Assembly: GCA_023101725.1 (NCBI GenBank)
Contig: JALJCO010010572.1
Location: 124,001 to 188,000, forward strand
Direction: 5' to 3'
Length of the DNA stretch: 64,000 bases
Source: Atherinomorus stipes
Taxonomy: Eukaryota; Chordata; Actinopteri; Atheriniformes; Atherinidae
The position numbers and the translations under genes were made by a program. The notes below the pieces were generated by a model. It was given only the letters and a program-made list of their open reading frames with translations. It was not told the origin of the DNA and did not search any database. This document shows positions 33,262 through 44,690 of the stretch, piece by piece. The first letter of the stretch is position 1. Each line of letters starts with the position of its first letter.

Positions 33262-33840
33262 AGGTGCCATGACAACAAATTTAACTTTTCTGTTGTTTTG
33301 GGGGTATATTATGATGTGTTGTGCACTGATGACGCCATGTGAAAGTCAAGAGCGAGTATCCAAGTCCCTGTTCATGGACGAGAAGCTTTGTCTTTGTTTT
33401 AAAATGGTTGAATGAGACAGCAGCATTTTCTACAGGTTCTATGTAATTCATATTCTCCAATTATAGCACGCCATCGAGTGTGAGTCAAGCTAGTCCTCAT
33501 TCCTGAACAAGGGTGAATTCAAGTTGGGGTTTTCGAACAAATGAAGTTAAAAAAAAAAAATAAAAATCTGCAGCAACACTGAAAGAGGTAACCACAACAT
33601 TGTCATTAACAATAAGTTCATTTAGTTTCCAAATGCTGTCTTGTCTGATAAATGCTCGTTCACCGTCTGAAGAGCCCATGATGCTAACAGATCGTCTTTA
33701 GCAAACAAACTCAGATCACTAGCTACCAAGATTGACCAAGATTTTTCTGAATAGGTTTGTAGCCAATCAAAAATCAAGTCAACTTGGTCTCCAGGCAGAT
33801 CAGATCATTATCCTGCCCAACTCTTTCACTAAGGACAGAT
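33262..33840 (+). mobile_element. TTAA-type MITE, left part
   Basis: After TTAA at 33258-33261 comes AGGTGCCATGACAAC. The next 570 bases align with 57012-57240 plus 58739-59160, for example GTTGTGCACTGATGA and GTCAACTTGGTCTCC. The right end (AGTGATGACATAG reversed) is missing; the copy stops at the small hAT MITE at 33841. Confidence 0.8.
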
Positions 33841-34049
33841 CAGGGGTATCCAAAGTCGGTCTTCAAGAGCCGCTGTCCTGCGGGTTTTCTTTCCTTTCCT
33901 GTTCCAACGCCCCTGACACAACTAAAAGAATGTAACAGCCATGACGTTGTGCACAATGACTCATTAATTTAAGTCAGGTGTGTTGGAGCAGGAAGGCATA
34001 GAAAACCTGCAAGAACGTGGCCCTCAAGGACCAGAGTTGGACACTACTG
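33841..34049. mobile_element. Small hAT-like palindromic MITE
   Basis: The left end CAGGGGTATCCAAAGTCGG and right end CCAGAGTTGGACACTACTG are inverted copies, and the inner arms (CTTCAAGAGCCGC and GTGGCCCTCAAGG reversed) also pair. CAG-GGTGTCCAACTC termini belong to a common fish hAT MITE. No clean 8-bp duplication remains. Worn copies may lie at 4029 and 47395. Confidence 0.7.
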
Positions 34050-36082
34050 TCCAAGATGAAACTCCTAAACTAAAAAAAAATGCAGTTAAGATTAGACATA
34101 AAAAAGAAATCAATACATGATTAGGTTTAGATATTAAATATGTGAAGATGAAGTTTGGCCACCTCATCAGATTGATGCTGCCCAGTTCAAAACATTCAGC
34201 ATCATAACACTTTTTACATAATTTGGAGCATTTAATGTAAAACCAGCAGGTTCTGGGTGGAACTGGGTTACTGGTAAGGTTGTTCAGGTCCTGAGAAAAC
34301 CTTTATGATCACAGATTACATCATACTGGTAAGGAAAGAGGAACTGATGAGTGGGAAAGAACTGGGGCAATGGGGAAGTTGGGAATAAAACCTTGTCTTA
34401 GTTTATCTCCTGAGATCATCAGTAGCTTGCCTGACAATATGTGGATCAGATACACAAGCTTGTGTTTGTTACAAAACATCAAAACCGTTAACTGGGTAAA
34501 ACTTGAAGCATAGCATACAAGTATTAATGAGCGTTTTGACGTCAGTGAACTTGATGTTAACTAATGAATTCAAGTTAAAGATAAAGAAGTTGCTGAAGTC
34601 TTTCTTTTCTTTCAAAGTTTCCCTTTAACTGGGCTACTGAAAGCAAACTATTGCCGCTGGTGCTGTGCATGGAAGTGGCAGATTGTGGTTGCAGGGAGGT
34701 GGGGGGGACTCAAGCGGGTGTTGGACTGGATTATGGCTGCCTGACTGGGCTGCTCTGCCTACAGCTGAGAGCAGCTGATGGGAAGGGAATGGTAACAAGA
34801 GATAGAGCTGAGAGCTGAAAACAGGGCCTCAGAGCAGACTGTAATAACTTGGAATTTGAAGTGAGATAATCATGAGACAAAGCAGTGTTATGTGCTACTG
34901 ACTTTACACTAGATGTGCTCTTAGCTGATGACATCGAACAAACAAGGACAGATCCTGTCATAAAAGCTGTGATAAATAAAAGAAGCAACATTCACAGGAC
35001 AGCTAAATGAAATTTATTCACTTGACTTTGTTCAACTACTTTCATGAAAAATGTGGAAGTCTTTGTAAAGTTTATATTCTCCCAAACCTTGTTTTTTTTC
35101 TCTTGGCAGAAGTGTTGACATTTACTCTTTAGAAAGGCTGTTGTGTTAGCAATGATTTTATTTCATCTAAAAGGAGCTAGAGGACGAAGGCCATCTCCAA
35201 ACAACCTTAAGAAAAAAGTGACATTTTAAATTAGGCTCCGTTTCCTCAGCAGACACATGTCAGACTGTGGGGAGCAACAGCAACAAAAGATAAAGGATTC
35301 TCTGATTGTACTTCACCCTCTTGGGGAATGAAAAGGAGTATACAAGAATCCAAATGTCACAGCACTTCTAAAGCAGAGACCAAAAGGCTTTGTTAAAATG
35401 TAGAAAGAGCTCCCCACAGGCATGCCTGATGTAAATAAAGGTTAAAAACGGGGACCAGCCTTGAGTCCTGTTAATGTATGGGGCATGTCCTGTTTCATTC
35501 TGCCCAGCATCTTATGGCCTCGGCCCTCACGATCCCACCATCTGTCAGCCGTGACCTACTGGTGGCATGAACGTGGCAGCGTGCCAAAGGCTGCAGGAGG
35601 AAAGAAGGGAGAGATGACGCTGGAAACGCTGGAGAATAGAGGAAGGCAATGAGGTGAGAAGAAGAATAACTGAATAAGAGATGAAGGAATAGGTGGACAA
35701 TGACTGAATATAAAGAGGAAGATGAAGCAGAGAGAGAGATATAAGCACGGTGCAGATGTAATCCCCCCTGACCCCTAAAGCCTCTGCCTCTCACCACATC
35801 TGCTGACTCTGAAATGTTTTAACATTTCCATAAATTCAACCTGATGAAAGCTCCAGCTTTGTAAAACATGTTCTAGAGATAACTCAGTCATTATTAAAGA
35901 TGTTCAAGAGACAAATGAATAACAATCAGAGCAGAATGGTTGTTACAAATTATGTATAGCAATAATTGCATGTAGGAAAATGTCAGTTATTCATAGAGAC
36001 GACAGTGTGTGCAAATGGCAATTTGGCTCTAAAGGGCTGCTGTTTTCAGGATCTTATGCTTATTGTAAATGAGATACAGGAG
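34050..36082. other. Unassigned interval
   Basis: No repeat or gene recognised over 2 kb. Open frames reach 100 codons on the minus strand (35495-35797) in an S/L-rich, low-complexity translation. A G run at 34700 is short. Confidence 0.4.
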
Positions 36083-36084
36083 TA

Positions 36085-36535
36085 CAGATGTAGAAAAAAA
36101 TTGTTGGTATCCCTCAGTTAATGAAAGAAAAACCCACAGTGGTTACAGAAATAAATTGAATCTGACAAAAGTAATCATAAATAAAAATTCTATGAAAATG
36201 AATCAATGAAAGTCAGACATTGCTTTTCAACCACACTTCAACAAAATTATTTTAAAAAATAAACTCATGAAACAGACTTGGACAAAAATGATGGTACCCC
36301 TAGAAAAGATTGCAAATAATGTGACCAAAGGGACATTAAGTCAAGGTGTGTTCACCAATAAGCATCATCGGTGTCTGCAGTCCCGTAATCAGTCAGTGGG
36401 CCTATAGGGCTGCAGGCATTCACTGTGCTGTTCGGTGACATGATGTGTACCACATCAGCATGAACCAGAGGAAGCAAGGAAAGAGTAGTCTCCGGAGATC
36501 AGAAAGAAAATCCTAGACAAGCATGTTAAAGGTAT
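36085..36535 (+). mobile_element. Tc1-like element, 5' part only
   Basis: TA at 36083-36084 is followed by CAGATGTAGAAAAAAATTG and TTGGTATCCCTCAGTTAATG, the left end of a common fish Tc1 family. A long untranslated leader follows, including ACAAAAATGATGGTACCCC. At 36461 a start codon opens MNQRKQGK; a frameshift then stop codons break the frame, while another frame gives EIRKKILDKHVKG, the start of the first DNA-binding domain. All sequence beyond 36535 is lost. It cannot code for transposase. Confidence 0.82.
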
Positions 36536-37735
36536 AGAGGATGTGCAAGTGTCGTCATAGTGTCGCATGATACTTACAAAACGCTTTTGTACGGACACTC
36601 TTATTCTACCCAAGTCCATCTGTACCTGACTGTTCAGTGAGACGTGACAGAGCTAACGTGGCTAATAATTCGACTGTTTATTTTTGGCCGGATTTCCATC
36701 CCCATCCCCCATTGTCTTCATAAAGTGAAGAGATTCCCCGAGTCCCTCTTGATATTTTCCGTCAGAAAATGTGTTATGACACTGAGTCGCTCTGATTGGT
36801 TGATGCCATGCATCAAGCTGCAAAAGAGAACAACCAGCCCAGAGAACAACCAGCCCTTACACACTGGCTACTGAAACCATCACAGTATTAATGCACAGAA
36901 AGCCAAATGGGCTTTTAAAAAGTTGTCTCAGGGCTTTCAGTTTGAATTTGAATACCGGTGGTAGCCTACTTTCAAAATTGTGATTTTTTTTTTTTTTTTT
37001 TTTTTAAACAGGCTTATTTATTTTAGTTGTTATAGGCCTATTCTTTTGTCATGTGGACCACCTAATAGGGTATAATGGGTCTAATAAAAACGGCGCATCG
37101 AGCCTATTTTTCTTGTTTTTTTATCAGCTGGATGCACGGTATAAAATTTACTAAAGTGAGTCACACCTTAACTCTTTAATGTGTTATTTATGTGATAAAG
37201 AATATATGCTAGTTAGAATATTTATTCTAAAACTTTTTTGTTTATTATATTGTTTGTTTTATATGATCTGATTGTACAGATTTTTGCCACATTTACAGTG
37301 GATTTTTCAAAAGTTCTGATAACCTATATGTTTTGTGCAGCATTTTATTATTTGTCTTATGTTTCCTGTTGTAATTGCAACAGTGGAATAACTGGGCTGT
37401 GCGATTTTCAAATGTTCTGTCTAAGGATTTGGGCAATGGGCTTTATGCACAACACTACCACTTCCTGAACTTAAGCCAGCTCCTTTGCCTGCTGTCTTTC
37501 AGGATAGTGGTGTGGTTGCTGAGGTCAGATACACCTGGATTAATCAAATCGTCCAATAATGAAAGACAGGAGACAAAGAAGCTGGCTTTATTTCAGGAAG
37601 TAGTAGAGCTGTGCACGAAGCCCAATGAGAAATATCAGTCTAATCTCGTTTATCAAACATGGCAAGTTCTTTTTGTGCGCATGGAGCTGGGAAGGTGGGG
37701 CGCTTGAAGGGTGTCTCGCCCGGGGAGTAATTCAA
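36536..37735. other. Unassigned interval, perhaps the interior of a hAT
   Basis: The 37736-37751 hAT right end suggests that some of this is hAT interior, but no left end was found. Holds a T run at 36987-37005. A 110-codon frame (37375-37707) ends close to the terminus and has no recognised domain. Confidence 0.35.
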
Positions 37736-37751
37736 TGTAGAACCGCCACTG
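37736..37751 (+). mobile_element. hAT right terminus
   Basis: GTAGAACCGCCACTG is the right end of the fish hAT family whose left end starts CAGTGGCGGTTCTA. Only this end is recognised. Confidence 0.5.
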
Positions 37752-37984
37752 CCTCGTCCCGTAATGGGAAAGAAGAGAAAATGTTTTCCTAGAAAATATG
37801 AATGTGTATTGTAACAGCAAATTTCCTCATGTTCATAAAAATGACAAAGAAAAAAAAGATCATACATTTTACCATCATCTTAACAGTCTCACATAAGGCT
37901 TTAAAGCTCTTACACATCCTATACCTGAGAGATAAAAGGGGATAAAAGCATAAACCACAAAACCCTTTGGAGAGCGGACAGATG

Positions 37985-38250
37985 AAGCTGGAGAAGCTCT
38001 TCAGGATTGTTCAGAATCCACAAACTGGCACAGCATCAGTGATAACGGGGAGTTGTCTGTGCAGTCTAAAAACACACTAAAAGACAAAACCCACTTCAGC
38101 CACAGCTTGTTCACCACGCTGCCCTCTGGCAGGGAACACTGCCGCATCAGAATCCATGGCACTTTCTTTCTTCAGCTTATGTTACTGAATTTATCCTCTA
38201 AACTCTGTTCTCAGTTGTCTTTGGATGTTTTTTCAGCTGTACAACTTTTT
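37985..38250 (+). pseudogene. LINE C-terminal debris
   Basis: The plus-strand frame from 38053 includes HSLFTTLPSGREHCRIRIHG. HPLF-LLPSGRRYRRIR followed by a basic stretch is the C-terminal motif of several fish LINEs. Upstream and downstream are unremarkable. An old, heavily truncated copy is the best reading. Confidence 0.5.
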
Positions 38251-39128
38251 AAAAATAATGCCAAGTGGATTTATTTCTGTATTTCAGCATTCAGAAAGAA
38301 GAAAAAGAAAAACACAAAACTTGACAACAGGAAGGAGAGAGGGTTTAAAATATGTGTGTAAATATAGACGATGCTACATAAGAAGTGAAGATGAAGTTTT
38401 GCCATCAGGATGCAGCGTTGAGCCCACTTCTGCAGGAAAAGTGGGATTACATTGAGCACAAAGCTTCCTTCCTGATAACTTTCTGTGTACATTAATAAAA
38501 GATCTGGACTTGTTTATTTGTGAAATTGTCTGCATCTTCAGCAGTTAATCATGTAACCAAAATCCGTCCATCACCCTAACAAAATTTCATGATCAGGGAC
38601 TGCAAAGAAAAGTGAGCTTCTGGTTCGGTGAAATGAAGTTCCAGCTAATCTGCTAGTGGAGATGGTGTTGCATGAGGCAGACCACTGGTCCATTTAGTTT
38701 CCAGGCAACCTAGATGAGGAATCTTTACCTACTCGTACTTCTTACTACTGAACAAAAGGACTGTGGAGTGGGTGATGTGTACCTGGCGGGCCCTGGCTTC
38801 CTGAGCGAGGAACTGAGCCGCTCCGTCAGGGATGAACTCATCTGTTCATGATGACGTGTTGGAACATTCATCACATGTTCATCAGAACTTCTGCGGCTGC
38901 TCAGTGGTCACTCACTCACTGTTTGTCTTGTATTGTGCACTACTTCCCATCTGTCGCACTTTCATGCCAGCGGGTGGGTCATGTGTTTGTGATGGAATGA
39001 GAAGAAGAAAACAAACAAACAAACAGCAAATAGACATGTAGAAGTCATGATTGGCTACCCAGAAAAGAGAAGCTCTGAAATCTGAGTCCATGTAAGATAA
39101 CATAAAGAGATACAAATAGGATGTGACA
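38251..39128. other. Unassigned interval
   Basis: No recognised feature. Confidence 0.4.
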
Positions 39129-39480
39129 TAGGGATGTCATGATTATTAGTTTTTAAGATTAATCACATTATTAAAAGTTACGACTAATAATTGTAAAGTT
39201 TCCTGAATATCATCATTTTACAGAATTGTGAAAGCAAATCTGCTTGCTCTCTTCTTCTTTGTTGCGTTTAGTAGACTGGATAGGTTTGAGTCGCATTACT
39301 GCCATCTACTGGTGACAGTGATGCTGCACAGTCTCACCAGTTCACACTTGCGGCCACGTTTGTTCCCCTGTTTACATTCAGTGTGATTAGCTAAGGAGGT
39401 GTGCATGAGCAGGGAAACATGGAAGGAGAGCAGTTGTAGCCTCCAAACAAACGCATAAAATAATCTGTGTAGAAATTATT

Positions 39481-39633
39481 TGGCAATGAAAAAATAAACA
39501 AGCCGACATCAAAGAAGACGGCTCGCCAGCATGCAAAACATGCTGTAAGAAAGCTGCCATGAAAGGACGAAATACTTCCAACATGTTTCAGCACGTCAGG
39601 GATAACCAGCCAGCTTTGTACGCTGAAGTTAAG
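39481..39633 (+). pseudogene. hAT transposase BED-finger exon remnant
   Basis: From the tryptophan codon at 39481 there is a stop at 39487-39489, then an open run that includes DGSPACKTCCKKAAMKGRN, then TSNMFQHVRDNQPALYAEVK. C-x2-C, the TSNxxxH motif and the later position of the second histidine (now glutamine in RDNQ) identify a BED finger of ZBED1-like hATs. It ends at AAG followed by GTAAAT, which resembles a splice donor. The stop and the lost histidine make it non-functional. Confidence 0.8.
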
Positions 39634-40039
39634 GTAAATGCTCATTGATAAAATCACATAAATGTTTATCAAATGTAAAATTAAAATGTGATGTTGCCAT
39701 TTGCAGTACTATGATTGTATACGACTTATATTGGTGTTACAGCCATAGACCGTATCGAGGTTACAGCGCTACATGGGTTCAGCAAGTCTCCAGCCTTTAT
39801 AATGGCCAGTTTTGCAGTTTAACTTCAAACATGAACGACTCAGTGTGGGTTAAATCCACTTTTAGTTGTCAGTGTGAGATAGCCTGTAGAAGAAACTGGA
39901 ACATACTTTTCTCAACGTTTGGTCAGTGAGCGTTTAGCATTAGCTGATTCATGTTGGCTGGGACATCCCAGCAGGAACGCCTGCAGAGATTTTTTTAGGG
40001 GTGGCCAGAGAAAATCACGGGGTAGCCAAGGGTTATTAA

Positions 40040-40330
40040 AGGATAACTTCTGTTTTTATTAACTTGGACCTTATTTCTGGAATTCATACGTTCATTTATT
40101 CACCAGTAACATTTCTGCATCACTCTGACTTTGGATGCTACTGGATTTAAATTAGTTGTAGTTCCAGGTATGTCCATGTAATGGACATGAAGGGGGCAGA
40201 ATGCATGGGCCTCTATATAAGGCATTATCTGCAGCAAAACTCCTTCATTTCACCTTTAATTTAAGTAGAATTAATGAACAAACGAGTACTGTTGTCCTGG
40301 GAGTTCAGATTTGGCTTGCTATAGTTATTG
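40040..40330 (+). mobile_element. TTAA fold-back element, left arm fragment
   Basis: TTAA at 40036-40039 is followed by AGGATAACTTCTG. ACCTTATTTCTGGAATTCAT, CTCTATATAAGGCATTATCT and AATGAACAAACGAG align with 15448-15690. The right arm is absent. It is the innermost layer of the nest. Confidence 0.75.
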
Positions 40331-40569
40331 GGGACATCCTCCATACATCTACCAGCTGCATACCCACAACACTGTGGTCAACGGTGTTGATAAAACAAAC
40401 AGCAGGTAAAGCACAAACTCGACTTCCTCCATTGTTGTTCAGTGTGTGTGTCGCAAACAAGTGACTTCACAAAACTTCCCTATGATGACCTCGCCCACAC
40501 TGATATCTACAGCTGAAGACAGCCTCAGTTGCCCTCAAAAGTAATGTGAACAAACTAAACTGGTTTAGT

Positions 40570-40690
40570 GGGGTGTCAGCCCAATGACGGGAGGGCTAAG
40601 TAGGTGCTGATGTGAAAGGGGCTTTAGAAACTAGTTGGAGTGGTTCTGGGTGGCACCTTCCTGGATGAATTTGCATAAGAAAGGCCGGCG
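40570..40690. repeat. Dispersed segment shared with 53310-53410
   Basis: GCTAAGTAGGTGCTG, GGGGCTTTAGAAACTAG and GAATTTGCATAA recur at 53310-53410 as GCTGAGTAGGTAG, GGGACTTTAGAAACCAG and GAATTTACATAA. Family unknown. Confidence 0.5.
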
Positions 40691-41039
40691 GCGGACTACA
40701 GCAAAAGAGCAATGGCAGAAAATGGTAGTTCTAATGTAATATTTTTTATTTATTTTCTTTTTATCAGCGTATAAAATTTTAAACATTCAAATACAAGCAA
40801 AGCATGCTGCACCGTGTTAAAAATACATAAAAGTTTATATAACTGAAAAAATATCATTTATGCTGGAGTGGCCAGCTTTTTGTTCGGGGCGGCCATGGCC
40901 ACCCCTTGGGGGTGCCACTGCATCCCAGCACTATAGGATGTTCGTTTGATTTATAACTAACACTGCAGGACAGGTGCTCTCAATAAATTCTGATAAACTA
41001 TTAAAAATGATTAAAATAAACTTGAATATTTGGTTTTAA

Positions 41040-41483
41040 AGACACACAACGTAACTTTTAGCAGTTTTCTCAGTGACGCGCCCCCTATCGGCGGCTAGAC
41101 TAGCATCCATCTTGTGTCGTACCTGTACTCTTCGATTGATTTATTCCCGCCTGTAAAAGACAGTCTTATCTTGACTCTTCTGTCACTTCCTTTCTTTCTT
41201 TTGCTCTCTTCCTCCAGTAATTTTATTAAGTTTCCTTGCATTTCCTTATCAAATCCGACATGATGCGCCTTCAAAACACCCGCTATGTTCATATCTGGTT
41301 CATATCCGTTTGCTAGTAAGTGACGTGGTGCGCAACCAATAGTCAGCTGCAATGTCACGGCCGCGTCCTGGGTGGGAAACTTATTTCGAGTGAAATTGAA
41401 AATGTGCATAACGAATGTTGGTGTGCCATTAAAACGGGTCAGAAACACATATTTTTAAGGTCTGAAAGTTCCGTTGTGTGTCT
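41040..41483. mobile_element. TTAA-type MITE
   Basis: The left end AGACACACAACGTAACTTT and right end AAAGTTCCGTTGTGTGTCT are inverted with one mismatch. TTAA precedes (41036-41039) and TTGA follows (41484-41487), one change from TTAA. It is 444 bp. The minus strand is open for 117 codons (41448 down to 41095), which covers most of the element. The translation shows no domain I can name. Confidence 0.82.
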
Positions 41484-42517
41484 TTGAGTACAATTAGTTG
41501 CTTTCATATTTTAAATGTTATATGTTACGTGGGTTATTAATAATTGATCTGATATGGACACTTAAAATGTTTATAAAACGTAGATAACTACTAATTATCT
41601 ACATTTTATGAATATTTTAAATAATTCAATCACCAATCAAAATATATTTAGGTGACTAAGTATTAATTAGTCATGTAAATATGTTTTGATTGTCATTTCT
41701 GCAACCATAAAGTGCAAATTTATTTTTATCTTTTAATATTCGCTGACACATTCAGGGCAGGACTGATCGTGCCGCTGAAGTTAAGACATAATAACCATAA
41801 AATCACTATTATTTCTCAGACAATAATCGTACCTAAAAAATCCATAATCGTGACGTCCCTATGTGACGGTAGAAAATGCAACCAAGTATTTTAGTCATAT
41901 CTCTGGAAGGCCGAGCTACTCAGTTTGCTTCACATCAACCTGCAACCATGTTCCAGAGAAAGGTTCCCCGGTGGTCAGGTTGACTTGCTATTTAAGAACT
42001 GAGGCACAACACAATGCAGGAGCCATCTTGCCAAAATGTGGCAATTAATCAGGCAATTAATTTTGCCAGGACTGGAAACAGTCCCCAGGAGCACTCAGAT
42101 CAGACAATGGTCTCTTGTCAGCAGCTTAAGGAAGACCACAAGAAGCAGAAGAAGGTTGTAGATATTAATGCAGAGACCAGAGTGGGGAACACATTCCACA
42201 TCCTGGTGGAACAAACTGTCTGGAACAAAGACAGCTGTGCATGCGCAAGTAGAAGAGTGTCAGAGCTCAGCAACACATGAAGGGTGTTGGCCTAAAGGAG
42301 ATGGCAAGAGGCAGTTTGTCAAGCTCTGTCCCAATAGAGGACTAGAAGAGCCATTAGGGACATTACAGGACAAAATACAGTCCCAAATAATGCAACAAGC
42401 TATTCAGGAAATGTGCATCTATAAGCTTACAGAGTTCCTGGCAGTCACTGAGATGAGCTTGGAGGAACACAACATATACGTACACACCAATGACTTCCCT
42501 TACAATACAAAAGATAA

Positions 42518-42540
42518 GCACACACACACACACGCACACA
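42518..42540. repeat. (CA)n microsatellite
   Basis: CA run with one CG interruption. Confidence 0.9.
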
Positions 42541-42907
42541 TCCTGTGTTCAAGTAGCCGTGTGTATCCTCCCTCTCCAGCCTTCTGTTCCCCTTCAGTGA
42601 CATGACACCCTGCCTTGGATTGCCAGACAAGCTCTCATTCTGTCAATCAGCTGGAACGCCTTCAAGACAACCCCTGTCTGCTCCACATCTCATCAGCACT
42701 GCTCTGTTCCCCGTTCACCTCTCCCACTTCTCATTCCCCCTCACACCACCGGCTAGGTGTCAGCACAACCGTGGCCTTCCTCTCTCCTCTTTTGTTTGTG
42801 CCTCTTCTATCCATCTTCCTTTTCTTGTCCTCTCTCATCTGACTTTTAAAGATGTGAAGTTGTTTTCATATAAAAAGACTTTTGCTGTGTGTGTTACAGC
42901 TCTGGCA

Positions 42908-42927
42908 TGTGTGTGTGTGTGTGTGAG
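42908..42927. repeat. (TG)n microsatellite
   Basis: TG run ending in GAGAG. Confidence 0.9.
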
Positions 42928-43160
42928 AGTGATACATTTCTCACTTACTTTTAACTTGATAAGTTTGCTGAGGATGAAATGTATCTGCATCTTAAAAGAA
43001 GCAGGTATTGTCATCATGTTCAAGTACAAATATGATTCATCTTCAAGGTTGTACAATTTCAAGCACTTTTCTTATAGTCTCCAAACCATTACAAGCAAAC
43101 TAGAGGGAAGGAACCGAACCTCTGCTGGCTACACAAGATGGAAGTTTATGACTCCCACAC

Positions 43161-44690
43161 AAAGACTGTAAAAAATATGGCCGTAGTATCCGGTCACATC
43201 TGAAGAGGGGGAAATGAAGCCAGTTTGGCGTTTCCCACCGTCGCCATTTTGCTGTGACACGTGTCATCACTCCCGAAAAATACTAAGATGGGCAAGCACG
43301 GCCTCGGGGTAAATGACTGACAGCCAACGTACTCCGGGCTAAATGCTAACTGGGCTAACTCGGAACTAGCAGGCGCTAACAAAGATTAGCCTCCTGAGTG
43401 GCGGGATAAAGGACATAATGTTAGTTGCTAAAAACCACCATGTTGCTACTCTGCTGCAGACTGAGACCTTACCAAGAGCAAACAACGAGCTAACTGATAG
43501 CCACCAGCCGGCATCCAGTCTGCCGCATGTAAATCGAAAGGACACGTCCCTAATTATGTGTAACTTTAAGATTAAATAGCATCTAAATGGATGACTTAAA
43601 AAAAAAACTTCACCCCCGCACAGTTGACATGAAGGTAAACTTGACCTATTAAACCTAAAATGATTTTTGGACCAGGCTGTAAACACGTTTATTTCTGCTG
43701 TAAACATGTTTATTTCTGCTGTGAAGTTGGTCTTTTTAACATGGGAGTCTTTGGGGATTTGCTCTGTTTTGGAGCCCCTAGTGGATGAAGAGAGAACTAC
43801 AATTATTAAACTTTACTTCCGGGCTTCACACTTTTCCAGCAGAGTTTGCCCCTTGCTCCTACAGAAGGGTAGACTGTTAGTCCAGCAAGTTTCATGATGC
43901 TTTTATCCCCTTTTTTATTCTGATTCAGTCATCGCAGGCATTTTCACCGATAAACACATGGCAAAGTAAACACAGCTTGGATGAATCTACTCGATGGCGT
44001 GGACTGGGCGAAAATTGGATAATATATGTTAGGGATGTCCTGATCCGATCATGTGATCGGAAATCTGGGGCGATCACGTGGTTTCAGACTCGATCGGAAT
44101 CGGCTGTTACATCCCAAACCTTTGCTTTGACTCAGCAGTGGCGGGCTGCCACAGGGCAGGAATTTCACGGCAGCCGCACCTGCCATGGCCGACGTTGCTC
44201 TCTCTTTAGCCGTGTAACTTATATGCCTCACAGGGGGTGAATTTTTTTTATAACTTATCTGTTTAGATGTTATTAAATCTTGAAATTACATATAATTAGG
44301 GGCGTGTCCTTTTGGTTTACAGGCGGCAGACTGGATGCCAGTTTTATCCGTGGAGGCTAATAGTTAGCTCCCTGCTAGCTCCCAGGAAGGCCTCAGCCTG
44401 TAGCAGAGTTGCATAACGGTGGTTTTTAGCTGGTTAACAGCAAGTCTGAGTGTGTCCTACCTTTAGATCACCCATCTTCACTCGTTCCTGTTCACTTCGG
44501 ATTAGCTCGGTTAGCACTAGCTTGGCTGTCAATCATTCGCCCCTTTGCCCATTTTAGTATTTTATAGGAGTGACGACACATGCAACACGGCAAGATGGCG
44601 ACGTGGGAAATGCCTAACTGGCTTCACTTTCCCCTCTTCAGAGATGACCGGATACTACGTCCATTTTTTTTTTTTTTTTTAACAGTCTTT
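43161..44690. mobile_element. Element with inverted repeats of about 450 bp
   Basis: The left end AAAGACTGTAAAAAATATGG and right end (T)nAACAGTCTTT are inverted. The arms pair for about 450 bp each (43161-43620 and 44228-44690): GTAGTATCCGGTCACATC on the left faces GATGACCGGATACTACG on the right, and GCATCCAGTCTGCCGC faces GCGGCAGACTGGATGCC. The T run of the right end (44664-44680) is expanded. No clear duplication was read. The central 600 bp has no transposase and includes a hAT-like left end. Fragments lie at 21447 and 25545. Confidence 0.82.
44032..44108 (+). mobile_element. hAT left end in the centre of the long-TIR element
   Basis: TTAGGGATGTCCTGATCCGA, then ATCATGTGATCGG and CGATCGGAATCGG, is the typical start of a fish hAT family rich in GATCGG. 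No right end follows within the element, so it is a solo or truncated end. Confidence 0.6.

Larger units (their letters stand above)
39972..40920. mobile_element. hAT element with 8-bp duplication CATCCCAG, nested in a hAT
   Basis: CATCCCAG stands at 39964-39971 and 40921-40928. The left end starts CAGGAACGCCTGCAGAG and the right ends GGGGGTGCCACTG. The termini themselves match only partly, but both are followed by GGGGTGGCCA motifs facing inward. It sits wholly inside the hAT at 39129-41861 and contains part of a TTAA fold-back element. Confidence 0.82.
39129..41861 (+). mobile_element. hAT element with BED-finger remnant and nested insertions
   Basis: The left end TAGGGATGTCATGATTATTAG and right end AATCGTGACGTCCCTA are inverted. 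TGTGACA precedes and TGTGACG follows, consistent with a hAT duplication altered by one or two changes. A BED-finger remnant lies at 39481-39633. At least three insertions follow: a hAT at 39972-40920, a TTAA fold-back fragment inside that, and a TTAA MITE at 41040-41483. Without these the element is about 1.3 kb, so the catalytic domain is deleted. Confidence 0.85.
41869..43160. other. Unassigned interval with two microsatellites
   Basis: No recognised family. Open frames of 88, 145 and 189 codons overlap one another and run through the microsatellites at 42518-42540 and 42908-42925 and into the element at 43161, so they are not credible genes. Confidence 0.4.

Noticed and set aside
42602..43171. 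189-codon plus-strand open frame, the longest in the window
   Set aside because: It runs through a TG microsatellite and ends inside the left arm of the long-TIR element; the translation is low in complexity and overlaps other open frames.
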